Shown in pieces: positions 21,001 through 29,831 of a stretch of DNA of 30,893 nucleotides; the first letter of the stretch is position 1; every line of letters starts with the position of its first letter. Below the pieces are notes generated by a model. It saw only the letters and a program-made list of their open reading frames with translations. It made no database searches and was not told the origin of the DNA. The translations under genes were made by a program, and so were the position numbers. Location of the stretch: assembly GCA_004352715.1 (NCBI GenBank), contig SCFE01000001.1, positions 4,860,033 through 4,890,925 of the forward strand, in the 5' to 3' direction. This stretch comes from Hofstenia miamia. Lineage: Eukaryota; Xenacoelomorpha; Acoela.

Positions 21001-21948
21001 TTGCTCTTGTATAAGGGCGCATGTTTGCGGTTTACCACAAACAATAAAACGCAGGGATACAGTCACAATCAAGTATGCGTCGTGGAAAGCTTGCCTGGTG
21101 ATGCTCGCAATCATACATCGTTTACAGCTTTTGTTGCTCCACCGGGAATTAAACAAATCCCAGGTAACAATGACTTTGCTGCACAAGGTTGGAAACTGAA
21201 AAATATAGCGTGGCTTACAACTCCAATTGTACATTCAAACAGTCCTGGCATTTTATTTAAACGGCATCAGTATCCAGTTACCCATTATGGGGCTAGCACT
21301 ATTCATCGTGCAATGGGGGATACTCTGCCTTTAGTGGCAACGCAGCTTTCGAGTGTACAAAAGGATTACGAGCTATGGGAAAAGCCTCAGCTAGTGGTAC
21401 TTATGTCCCGAGTGCAGTCACTGTCTGACATTACCTTTGTGGGGTCAAAAACTGAAACGTTGGCAGTCATTCAAAAACTATTGCAGCAACATCTACCTTG
21501 TGAAGAGTATATTGACGCAATGTTAAAACAAATTAGCCTGACTCGAAATAGTGGATTTGAAGTTCCGGTAGTCAACAGAACTTTACACCCTTACAGGCCT
21601 AGGGATGTTGAACTACCTCACGAAAGGGATAACTACGTTGTAGTTTTTGTTTCAATGGATAGGAGAGAGATATTTTACATTGAGGCAACAAAATGTATTA
21701 CCTCCTCCTTAGACAACATGAATAGGGGCGGTGGCCCACCTAGTACAGTGAAAGTATGGGCAGTTTATTGCTTCATTTCAGGATTTGGCACTATGGATTC
21801 TGCAGATAGTTTTGCAATGGAATTAAGGCAAATTGCACAACCTGTAAATGCTCAGCGTATGCAGGACTTTGCCTATCAGTTAGCAGAACGCCATAAAAAT
21901 TCTGGAGGCAATAAACTATTATTTGTGATATGCAGCAAACTGCATTAA
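15046..21948 (+). CDS. Helitron-like Rep (HUH) - Pif1 helicase transposase, copy B
   Basis: An uninterrupted 2300-codon frame (open from 15025; no trusted start inside it, as the natural start is the ATG at 14560). Counting from 15046: cysteine clusters near residues 126-141 and 200-203; an acidic Ser/Asp/Glu stretch about 726-745; Rep motif 1 FYTHTCNQ at 970-977; HUH motif PHIHAII with His1059 and His1061; two catalytic tyrosines in YIAKY, Tyr1227 and Tyr1231, with Helitron-type spacing; Walker A GLPGSGKT at 1712-1719; Walker B FEEIG with Glu1802-Glu1803 (usually Asp-Glu); GDSKQLSP at 1838-1845; STIHRAMGDT at 2084-2093; LMSRV at 2119-2123. Rep nicks and joins one strand and the helicase unwinds it for rolling-circle transposition in the nucleus. 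No apurinic-endonuclease domain follows, unlike some Helentrons. The frame holds ten exact CAGGGATAAC decamers, all read Arg-Asp-Asn. All catalytic residues are present, so only the N-terminal break argues against activity. Confidence 0.95.
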   Translation: MFSLTTGNRYNLESALLCTECTTYISRGDKGEWVSAWPSYICYILVNGTNNTREFWACLPLTLRKSWILMKSKFHIEFKNYDETMPNAYFIDMTQVIIDGKAVISAGKLVNLRKWLNEHPVCSVRCPYGCNEFVEKCGSVPFIVLLKNLCNGIPDFGKFENRLVGIRPDFLKEQLFLNKWRIGPCVAIVQERGLCLLTCRNCDGGRMQGMVHLPPNPVLGNLPLQHSDRLAQARLIPRVYKNTRSGTTSHTYQMLREEGGYSGMSSFAISTNSEYWGEGDDESFRYERAEALILNHRPDVRAYFRNRINSDYRLGFFMEMARHRVSLKCPVGSEKAAAAAASGTYISLNDAVEMRRSQHLESRDNTVDHAIRDNSESNLDHAIRDNLISEPLWPTVLCTLQISDGYGHKVHLDLNVFNGDFRLLWITCNIAAFFGNIWQKLHNVVTETPNWQGKLLRYITKLLGNNVRAPRNHPYKHFLSRNEMQTALREAAIGGTIQAQVASLFASLPCVQSYFAVNMQDLIDFVSETRDNIVFIYNTGRRRSALDFPPEIIRNDEKCGNFELRHLCHSELNLNDYEKWSGKSAMRNGGQLCKWFIDSVPGSTEKVEHFSDGIKKWHLAVYFYCPDYNVDALRQSFLQQMGNEIRAVCEEHGFPLTRDNSRTKYKCTALQNDRLCNLVSKWRCPAVEPCSSALCRRHGEATRDNTNTYLSVRPLGRVFVEVEPSPPPSDSESDSEIVDDHRDNFEGFIPFSDNEDLDYATNPGLYGVNEPIATLGNDFLETNTAEPETNFEPLSTHVQHGHILLNRQCGLLQRSGQRVNVNATSERFLQNIVAKGSAIPLLYPEAGLFPSICWKQNPDGSYVGAIPQPLWGGTKSNKQYGICSLNDHVRARLMDHTTLTGTDPNYIAFGFDILSNIGLRYTCSTSARNQSFEHLYKSESGVSNPFNGADSRDRVNEVAALIARNNVTYFYTHTCNQSEHYGVAPIYNQCQTLIEEAYAFPDVQRSLRQSIMPQLTRSWERAAVYHMEYIRDSIEKPLGEIVHLWYRFEWQTSVGNLPHIHAIIVTKDSTHSQVAQNRVSCSQRDMFCLEHFNAWVDEGLITSNDQFLDAYEKAAIIQQHSCENSGYRCHKRTVNGEKVCRVPRHMPSSDYHFEKINVNHTADAIAVLKAIGLTDEKGNLDKEILPAKWHYPAQPRENWSPCNARLFVATLSSQNLQLTDVWLESRYIAKYVAGFDEQALVHIKSGDNQDKLEVEADGLHNTKITGARMNAQKELNEKMERDPSREMASLLPITKMYWMSLGLEIVHPGVQFIRISTETIEMRQKSVQFDSSAHILTVQGLIEPVRARRDVLALPQHRQFTDNQVLIIKDHLASRVKMDNVTLFSVRPPELLFIDNLADYLCWFALGNMSKFRTGQGLSVHEKYLDRDILKCAWIDGCGRVIQIRPSALAKFMECVDFSHTPQALDILQSGLLNDDYLPAAIHNRHGELWARFVYPNCEYPTAIPIPVYSNITPLNPFKFLVHVVLSMGRFETELDLFAVPSLRHSFVKAKLIRDNATIDDVHALLKRYVLEQLMYLPGGTKMFDRFLVKAYEAIRDNVMIDHVTVHETPAVLLRTVQSQASARLKEEIHQMKVKLVDALYDEQIVGLPDHDALVNASVEQPVQWVPQIQRARDQTRDSFEEQRYALNIAIAAIDQFLNGNEAFIKLPLLNGLPGSGKTHVLKLACLYARSQGLNVQITSLPSQRSLALGGAHLHLLVPLPILSKQHYKINVVTCAERTIKRLKHRPDAWNKLRRIDLLAFEEIGLLTAEHLAAVDLVLQHVRDNRTPFGGILLMASGDSKQLSPINGQSIWMSTSMLTLFRVIQFNGSVRAAADQDLQLINELGRKTEISQPEISLYQQIVNSRCNFVDDWSQVPRLSVKIFGKRKALQQAIEQHYAAVRRDNSIDKVEIRAVDEHSSSGGLQWSLANTRTVQSLNYHAEEPEVLLLYKGACLRFTTNNKTQGYSHNQVCVVESLPGDARNHTSFTAFVAPPGIKQIPGNNDFAAQGWKLKNIAWLTTPIVHSNSPGILFKRHQYPVTHYGASTIHRAMGDTLPLVATQLSSVQKDYELWEKPQLVVLMSRVQSLSDITFVGSKTETLAVIQKLLQQHLPCEEYIDAMLKQISLTRNSGFEVPVVNRTLHPYRPRDVELPHERDNYVVVFVSMDRREIFYIEATKCITSSLDNMNRGGGPPSTVKVWAVYCFISGFGTMDSADSFAMELRQIAQPVNAQRMQDFAYQLAERHKNSGGNKLLFVICSKLH

Positions 21949-22350
21949 TTGTGACGAAAAATATATTACATGCAAAGCAGGGATAGCATGCAGCCAGGGA
22001 TAACTTATGCTTAGGCATGTTGGATTGAAAAACCAAAAATAGTTAAGGCAATATTAGTAGCATCTGCAAACACTATCAATGGTTAAATTGACGAAAGATG
22101 GATATGACGAAACTACCAAGGAAATAGTGAACTAAATATTTTGCGACTTTTAATTGCAAGTTTAGTTTTTCACAATTATTTCCTTCTGAAATAGGCATTT
22201 ATGTCTATTAAGATTTTGCGCAGGGATAAGCAATTGATTTCAATTGTTGTTAATTCAGGGATAACATTTATTTACAGTTGGAAAAGGGATAACTTCGAGA
22301 TGGGATCCCCTGTGACCTATTCGCGGGGATTCCGGATTATCAGGGATAGC
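16131..22350 (+). repeat. Dispersed CAGGGATAAC decamer family, copy B
   Basis: Exact copies start at 16131, 16158, 16632, 17016, 17151, 17268, 19704, 19830, 20511, 20868 (coding), 21995 and 22256 (3' region). Near matches start at 16194, 18780, 19323, 20061, 21052, 21624, 21978, 22221, 22284 and 22341. All are on the + strand; none is seen in reverse complement. Copy A has exact copies at 51, 408, 1164, 1535 and 1796, and copy C at 30338. Function unknown. Confidence 0.9.
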
Positions 22351-22409
22351 ACTGTTTTGCTATGTTTATTTTTTTCTAGACCCGCATTGCAAAATGTTAG
22401 ATAACCAAA

Positions 22410-22415
22410 AATAAA
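22410..22415 (+). terminator. Probable polyadenylation signal, copy B
   Basis: AATAAA in the A-rich tract 460 bp after the stop codon, at the position equivalent to 1950-1955 in copy A. Confidence 0.45.
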
Positions 22416-22598
22416 AAATCAAAAAAACAAAAAAATAATTTTGTGCGCCAAAGAGGATAGGTCCGAGACACAAAAGTGTACACCTGCGCATGGGAACAAA
22501 ATGTATAGCATTTTGGCTAAAGTCCTCTTATGTATTTTAGGTTGGCAAGAGTGTGATGTTCATAGCAGTTAGATGGAATCAATAGATCATGATGATAA

Positions 22599-22647
22599 TC
22601 CCAAAGATCACTAAAGCCGGCCTCGTCCCGGCCTGGGATCTTTGGGA
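22599..22647 (+). other. 3' terminal-region hairpin, copy B
   Basis: Outer arms TCCCAAAGATC (22599-22609) and GATCTTTGGGA (22637-22647) are perfect. Inner arms AAGCCGG (22614-22620) and CCGGCCT (22628-22634) have one mismatch relative to copy A. It lies 129 bp before the end of homology and is a candidate rolling-circle terminator. Confidence 0.7.
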
Positions 22648-22776
22648 CCCCAAGATGTTGGAAGTTAAGGATGATTTCGGAATCCGTTTTTTGACATAAC
22701 TTATATTGTTTGTTGTTCTTTTTCTTACATGTAAAATATTTAATACTTATTCTTTAATTTTCACAAGTAAATTTTG

Positions 22777-24700
22777 GTTTGGTTTTTCAAAAAAATTTAG
22801 AAATTATTAATTTTTCTAAAACATGAATTAGATTGCGATGCATTTTTCGTGTAGGTATAGCTTAGTCTAGTAATAGAAAAGTTTTATTTTTGAATTGTTG
22901 ACTAAATCTTTAATACTTTATTTTAAGAAATTAGCTATATACTATCCACCAATTTATGTTGATAATCAAAAATACAAAAATGTGAAGATATTCGATTTTT
23001 CCTGAACTTTTTTCTTGCATTAAATAGTGCTTCAATTTTAACAAATTTGTAAGGAAACTTAAATTTCATAGCTAATTGTTCATTTTGAAATCCTTCTTTT
23101 TATATTCAAGCAATGCTTAATTGGCATCAATCAGTTTTTATTAAAAACGCACTTTCATGTAAAAATGTTATTAAAAACTCAGCATTCATTTCTCGTTAAA
23201 AATTTAGTAAAATTTTCACTACAATCCACTTTCAAATTGAGACTATTTTCTTACATTATTCAGAATAAGAACTTTGCTACTAAATAACATATTTGTAAAT
23301 AATAAATATTTCTATATTATAGCTAATAATATATATTATTATATAACGTTTTTCATTGTTAAAATCATTTACCTCGCTTGAAGCAGATGCTTACATATTA
23401 AATTTTACAAAAATACCAGTTTCAGCAGTTAATATAAATGTATACAATTACAAAAATTACTTCAATTTATATCATCTTTATGCAACTGCGAACAGGTTTC
23501 ACAGCAAACAAATTGAAATTTCGTTTATGCCTTTGACTGACAGCAAATTCTATAAAAATGATAAAATTAATTAGCTTCATAAAATTACAATTCGAATTAC
23601 TAAATATAATTAGTCAAATTATACTCTTACAAATGTTATGTATACATATACAGCTATGACTTAGAAATATTTTATTCTGTATTTCGTAAAGTATACAATT
23701 GACGAATTCTAAAATAAGAAGTTTTATATAATTTTTAATACTTAGCATAATATTGAAATTAATTCAAAGATGTGTTTTATTTTATCCACATTTAAAATTT
23801 ACAGAAATAATATGCACACGAAATTTATTATTATATACAAAAAGATATAATATAAACTAGAAATATAAAAAAATTATATATATATATATATAAGAATATT
23901 TTTCAGTGAATTTTATTCAGATCATAGATAAAGATTAGATATTGAACTATTAAGAACAGTTATTTATGAAATTTTGTATAAGTAAGTACATTCCTTACGA
24001 AAATTGTAGTTTCATGATAAACAGAATTTTATATTAAAATGATTTTCATCCTAAAATGATAGTAAACTATGAAAATTGTAGATGGCATACATTAACGTTA
24101 AGATCAGACAATAGAATTATTATTTCTTAATAAAATCAATCAAATTACACTTTTTGTAACCTAACATATGCATTTGATTGAAAACAGACCGATATTTCTA
24201 TGATCGTAATTCGCCCGGGACGGGATGCGGCAGGACTGTGACACAGAAAATGTCCTGCTTTTATTATTTATACAAGCATTGTATGCTGTAACTTAACAAA
24301 CAAAAAAAAGATGTGTTAATGTGACATATAAATGTTTAAAAATTTTTACAATCTGATCAAATTTGAGCATATGGGGTCATCCAAAAAACGTTTATTAAGG
24401 TCAAAAAATTACTAAAATACAGAATTTCGACGGTTTTTGTTAAATTACTCTGACAAATCGAGCTCTATCAATTTCTGATATTTAAATATTATCCGCAAAA
24501 CATATTGAGATTTCGAAATTTGCTTGTTGCATCTTAATACAATCAAAATTCATAAAAGGCGACCGTACTTTGTAAGCCATTTTCGTATAACATAGACCAA
24601 TTTGAGGGAATTTTGAAGATCAATAATTTTTTTTATAAAAAATACTAATGTTATAGTCTCTAACAATGCTTTTTTGACTAGTACGGAATGAGTATTATAT
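22777..24700. other. AT-rich spacer between copies B and C
   Basis: No convincing gene. A 72-codon + strand ORF at 23356..23574 has only AT-driven codons and no motif. There is a TA run near 23875-23892 and one short GC-rich stem-loop at 24230-24258. Confidence 0.65.
24230..24258. other. GC-rich stem-loop in AT-rich spacer
   Basis: GCAGGAC (24230-24236) pairs with GTCCTGC (24252-24258), followed by TTTTATT. Just upstream is CCCGGGACGGGATGCGG, a GC-rich patch unlike its surroundings. It could be a boundary of a mobile element or chance; no partner copy is seen in the window. Confidence 0.35.
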
Positions 24701-25247
24701 AAAAAAAAATTGTTGTTTTAATTCTATCAATAGTTCTTGAGTAATATCATTATGATCTTCAAGAATAAGTGCAATAATATGGAATTAGTTTAGAGTAGAG
24801 TGGTGTAAAACGTTAGAATGATTTCTCTTTCTGCATGAAGTAATTAATGTGGATCAAGTAAATAAATGCTAAAGAGATTCTAAAATAATAATTCTATCAA
24901 AAATCTATCCCAAGATCTTCATCATCATTGTGATGTTAGAACACAATGGATGTTCACTTTCAAAACTATCTCCATTCATAAAAATAATGTTTCTATGACA
25001 TGCAGATCATATTTCAACCTTTTCCAACTTCATAATTCCTTACATGTTTAAAATCCCCAATGTTCCTGAAGTTTATACTAAAATTTTCATTTTTTTGAAT
25101 ATTATAGTTTACTAAGTACTAATTTTTCAGAACGTAAATAAGAAAACGAAATATCTTTGAAATATTAATTCAACTTACCCATATACTCACATACATATAC
25201 ATACACACACCGTAGGTACTAACACAAATACACCCAGCGGAGTTCAA
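24701..25247 (+). repeat. Degenerate 1.56-kb unit (C0), 3' part
   Basis: Aligns with the 3' third of the 1.56-kb unit: AGTTCTTGAG near 24730, GTGGATCAAGT near 24850, then CCCAAGA...CATCATTGTGATGTT near 24910-24935 and the TGTTTCTATGACAT block near 24985. The nested hairpin is destroyed. It appears to be an old outermost unit of the copy C array; homology before about 24700 is too weak to place its start. Confidence 0.7.
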
Positions 25248-26812
25248 CTGGGTGGGTGGCGTTTGCCTGTTAGAGGTTGTGTGAGGCTTCAGCCGAACTA
25301 TTTTTATTGCTGTTTAACCGGTCAGCGTTAAAAGGGGTGCTGATAAAGTTTGAGCACAAATCGCGTCAGAAATTTCTGAAATTTTGCACAGAGTAACTTC
25401 GATCGATATCAGCCTCGGAGCCAAAATTGCTAAGGATGCTATTCACTTTGAGGGTACCCCATACCCCCCCAAAATCGGTCTACTTTTTCGATTTTTCTGA
25501 TTTTCGGGTTTTTGCTTACGCACCCCCCAATAATTGTTTAAAGTGCGGTATATATTATAGGTATAATAAAGTTCGATCGATGGTCGATCTACTCATGTAA
25601 AAATATTTAAGATTAGATAAAAACTGACCGAGCTATAGCCGGCCAAATTAGGCCAACTCGACAAAATTTTGCAAATTTTTTGCGTTTTTTGGCTCTAGCC
25701 TATTCGATCTTGGGTTTTAGGCTTTTTGACTTTCAGATGAAATCTTCCTCTAGTCTTGTTCGTTCGAATGAGCTATCAACATCCAAAATCCATGGACTGG
25801 AAGTCCCATACCAAAATTTCCCATTTTGCCTACTTTGCTGTTTTTTAGCCGTTTTTGAGCAATTTTAATGCAATTATCCAATATTGTGGAAAATCTTTGT
25901 TGCGAAAAATTCAAATTTTAATATATTCTTGAATTGCTTCAGAAATAGATGTTGTGTACAAATTTTCAAGTCGATATACCTAGATGTTCCGGAGTTATTA
26001 GATGAACAATTTTTACACAGATGGCTAAAAAATCACGCACTGACCAACTTTAGGCGGCAATAGCTCAATGAGTTTTCAAGATATTTAGATTCTGTTTTCA
26101 TAGTTAGATGCATTAGAAATAGGGCTTTTGAATGATATATTGGATGTTAGTTTCTAACTAGTACAGGCCGAGAAAAAAATTTTAAATCTATAAATTACGA
26201 TCGCATTTCGTGGAATTTAAGCAAATAGCAGATATTTAAGCTCAATTGAATGCAATTATATACATAGAAAGGCCCGACTATTTAATAGTGCACTTCTATA
26301 GTAGTAGTTACATATGATATCAAATTTTTAACTTCATTTGAACAAGAGTTCTTGAGATATCCTCAATATATACATTATATATATATATATATATATGCTA
26401 GTGGGGTAATATGTTTAAACATTACAAACAGCAGCCTTTCTTCCTTTGAGACCCCCGGAGGGGTGGATCAAGTGAAGAAAGGCAATTGAAAACGAAATTT
26501 CACTCAGTCTCCCCGATACTATCCCAAGAACCTCAACATCATTGTGATGTTGTACCACTATTAAAATTCACTTTCTAACTTAAATCCATTTAATAAAATG
26601 ATGTTTTTATGACATATTGACATTGTTTCAACCTTATTCAACTTCAGAATCATCAAGAATCCTAAGGATCTTCAGGATTTCTGAAGGTTTTCACAAAGAT
26701 TTTTCTAATCAATTTTAATTATTTTAGTTTATTATGTACTTAAATACTTTGAACTACTATGAAATAATATGTACTATTATTTACTACTCATACACCGACC
26801 TCCTAATTTCTA
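25248..26812 (+). repeat. 1.56-kb tandem unit C1
   Basis: A full unit of 1565 bp, phased at CTGGGTGGGTGG. The nested hairpin is at 26434-26483 and the TA run around 26377-26396. Confidence 0.92.
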
Positions 26813-28375
26813 CTGGGTGGGTGGCGTTTGCCTGTTAAAGGTTGTGTGAGGCTTCAGCCGAACTATTTTTGTTGCTGTTTAACCGTTCAGCGTTAAAAGG
26901 GGTGCTGAAAAAGTTTGAGCGCAAATCGCGTCAGAATTTTCTGAAATTTTGCACAGAGTAACTTCGATCGATATCAGCCCTGGAGCCAAAATTGCTAAGA
27001 ACGCTATTCACTTTGAGGGTACCCCCTACCCCCCCAAAATCGGTCTACTTTTGATTTTTTTCTGATTTTCGGGTTTTTGCTCACGGCCACCCCAAAAATT
27101 TTTGAAAGTGCGGGATATATTATATGCATAATAAAGTTCGATCGATGGTCTATTTACTCATGTAAAAATATTTAAGATTGGATAAAAACTGACCGAGCTA
27201 TAGCCGGCCAAAGTAGGCCAACTCGACAAAATTTTGCAAATTTTTTGCGTTTTTTGGCTCTAGCCCATTCGATCTTGCGTTTTGGGCTTTTTGACCTTTA
27301 AATGAAATCTTCCTCTAGTGTTGCTCGTTCGAATGAGCTATTAATATCTAAAATCCATGGACTCAAACTCCCATACCAAAATTTCCCATTTTGCCTACTT
27401 TGCTGTTTTTTGGCCGTTTTTGACCAATTTTTATGCATTTAACCAATATTGTGCAAAATCTTTGTTGCGAAAAATTCTAATTTTAATATATTCTTGAATC
27501 GCATCAGAAATAGATGTTGTGTACAAATTTTCAAGTCGATATACCTTAAAGTTTCGGAGTTATTAGATGAACAATTTTTAAACAGATGGCTAAAAAATCA
27601 CGCACTGACCAAATTTAGGCGCTAATAGCTCAATGAGTTTTAAACATATTTACATTCTGTTTTCATAGTTAGATGCATCAGAAATAGGGCTTTCGAATGA
27701 TATATAGGATGTTAATATCTGACAAGTACAGGCCGAGAAAAAAATTTTAAATCTAAAAATTACGATCACTTTTCGTAGAATTTCAGCTAATATCAGAGAT
27801 GTAAGCTCAAATGAAAGCAATTATATGTACAGAAAGATCCGAATTTTTAATAGTACTCTTCTATAGTAGTAGTTACACATGATATCAAATTTTTAACTTC
27901 ATTTGGACAAGGGTTCTTGAGATATCCTCAATATATGCAATATATATATATATATATATAGTGGGGTAATTTGTTTAAACATTACAAACAGCAGCCTTTC
28001 TTCCTTTGAGACCCCCGGAGGGGTGGATCAAGTGAAGAAAGGCAATCGAAAACCAAATTCCACAAATCTTTCCCGATCCTATCCCAAGAACCTCAACATC
28101 ATTGTGATGTTGTACCACTATTATATTTCACTTTCTAACTTAAATCCAATTATTAATACAATGTTTTTATGACATATTGACATTGTTTCAACCTTATTCA
28201 ACTTCAGAATCATCAAGAATCCTAAGGATCTTCAGGATTTCTGAAGGTTTTGACTTACATTTTTCAATTGAATTCAAATTATTTTAGTTTGTTATGTACT
28301 TAAAGACTTTGAACTATATATTTCTACTAATCTACTCTAAATTAAACTAACTATACCGTGATGTACTAAGGTGTA
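26813..28375 (+). repeat. 1.56-kb tandem unit C2
   Basis: A full unit of 1563 bp. It shares the GTTAAAGG, CCGTTCA and 'gctgaaaaagtttgagc' variants with B2. The nested hairpin is at 27994-28043. Confidence 0.92.
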
Positions 28376-29502
28376 CTGGGTGGGTGGCGTTTGCCTGTTA
28401 GAGGTTGTGTGAGGCTTCAGCCGAACTATTTTTGTTGCTGTTTAACCGGTTAGCCATAAAAGGGGTGCTGAAAAAGTTTGAGCGAAATCACGGTTAGATT
28501 TTTCTGAAATTTTGCACAGAGTAACTTCGATCGATATCAGCCTTGGAGCCAAAATTGCTAAGGACCCTATTCACTTTGAGGGTACCCCCTACCCCCCCAA
28601 AATCGGTCTACTTTTGATTTTTTGCTGATTTTCGGGTTTTTGCTCACGGCCACCCCAAAAATTTTTGAAAGTGCGGGATATATTATATGCATAATAAAGT
28701 TCGATCGATGGTCGATTTACTCATGTAAAAATATTTAAGATTAAACAAAAATTGATGGAGCTATAGCCGGCCAAATTAGGCCAACTCGACAAAATTTTTT
28801 AAATTTTTTGCGTTTTTTGGCTTTAGCCCATTCGATCTTGCGTTTTGGGCTTTTTGACCTTCAGATGAAATCTTCCTCTAGTCTTGCTCGTTCGAACGAA
28901 CTATCAACATCCAAAATCCATGGAGTGGAAGTCCCATACCAAAATTTTCAATTTTGCTTACTTTGCTGTTTTTTGCCGTTTTTGACCAATTTTTTTGCTA
29001 TTAATCAATATTATGCAAAATCATTATTGCGAAAAATTCTAATTTTAATATATTCTTAAGTTGCATCAGAAATAGATGTTGTTTACAAATTTTCCAGTAG
29101 ATATACCTAGAGGTTCCCTAGTTACTAGAACAACAATTTTTTTGAAGATGCCTAAAAAATCAAGCACTTACTGAGTTATGGCGTTAATAGCTCAATGAAT
29201 TTTAAGCATATTTACATTCTGTTTTCATAGTTAGATGCATCAGAAATAGGGCTTTCAAATGATATATAGGATGTTAATATTTGACAAGTACAGGCCGAGA
29301 AAAAAATTTTAAATATAAAAATTACGATCGCTTTTCGTAGAATTTTAGCGATTGTCAGAGATGTAACCTCAAATTATAGCAATAATGCATACAGGGAGGT
29401 CCGTATTTTAAATATTGCTCTTCTATAGTAGTGGTTATACATGATCTCAATTTTTTAACTTCATTTAGACAAGCATTATTGAGATATATATATATATATA
29501 TT
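28376..29502 (+). repeat. 1.56-kb unit C3, truncated
   Basis: Covers the first 1.1 kb of the unit and ends at a TA run (about 29486-29502), lacking the nested hairpin exactly as the last unit of copy B does. The promoter region follows. Confidence 0.9.
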
Positions 29503-29752
29503 GTTCATGACTAAACATAAAAACTACATGTATACTTGTTACATATCAAAATATACAGATATACATGTAACGTATTGCATTGTTTAATATGTATTGATTA
29601 GCTACTAAATGAAGCCCAGGCGGTAATCACTATTGTTCTTTGTGCGTAGAAGCCGTCCATGCAGGCCTTATTAATCAATTAGAAGCCTTTGCGCATCGGG
29701 TAGAAAGGCCCAAATTTGAGCTTTGAAATGCCGCCGCGTGATTTGTTTTCAT
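29503..29752 (+). promoter_or_regulatory. Upstream promoter region, copy C
   Basis: Counterpart of 14165-14480 with shared blocks (GACTAAACATAAAAA near 29508, GGCGGTAATCACTATTGTTC near 29620) separated by diverged sequence. No ORF. Confidence 0.5.
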
Positions 29753-29803
29753 GGCGGCCGCGCCTTTGAATAACTAGTATATAAGACCTCTGAAATTTCA
29801 GTC
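29753..29803 (+). promoter_or_regulatory. Core promoter of Rep-helicase gene, copy C
   Basis: GGCGGCCGCGCC (29753-29764), TATATAAG (29778-29785) and TCAGTC (29798-29803), 29 bp before the ATG at 29832. Spacing is identical to copy B. Confidence 0.7.
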
Positions 29804-29831
29804 AATCGCCTCATCGAGTGCCCAGAACAGC

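Larger units (their letters stand above)
8250..22776 (+). mobile_element. Helitron-like rolling-circle transposon, copy B
   Basis: The element consists of an upstream array of 1.56-kb units (8250 to about 14164), a promoter, a Rep (HUH) + Pif1-type helicase gene (14560..21948) and a 3' region with hairpin. The combination of a HUH endonuclease with two tyrosines and a C-terminal SF1B helicase defines Helitron-like transposons. The 3' end is set by loss of homology with copy A. The 5' end is taken at the first unit because copy C shows the same array-then-gene order, but it is not proven. No target-site duplication can be identified, as expected for Helitrons. Confidence 0.8.
21949..22776 (+). 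other. 3' untranslated/terminal region of copy B
   Basis: Nearly identical to 1489..2315. Six decamer-like sites lie within 375 bp (21978-22350), followed by AATAAA and the 3' hairpin. Homology with copy A ends at 22776. Confidence 0.75.

Noticed and set aside
20755-21234. Antisense ORFs within the Rep-helicase gene
   Set aside because: They are shadows of the strong sense frame, which carries all domain motifs.
23356-23574. 72-codon + strand ORF in the B-C spacer
   Set aside because: AT-driven composition, no motif and no neighbouring gene structure.
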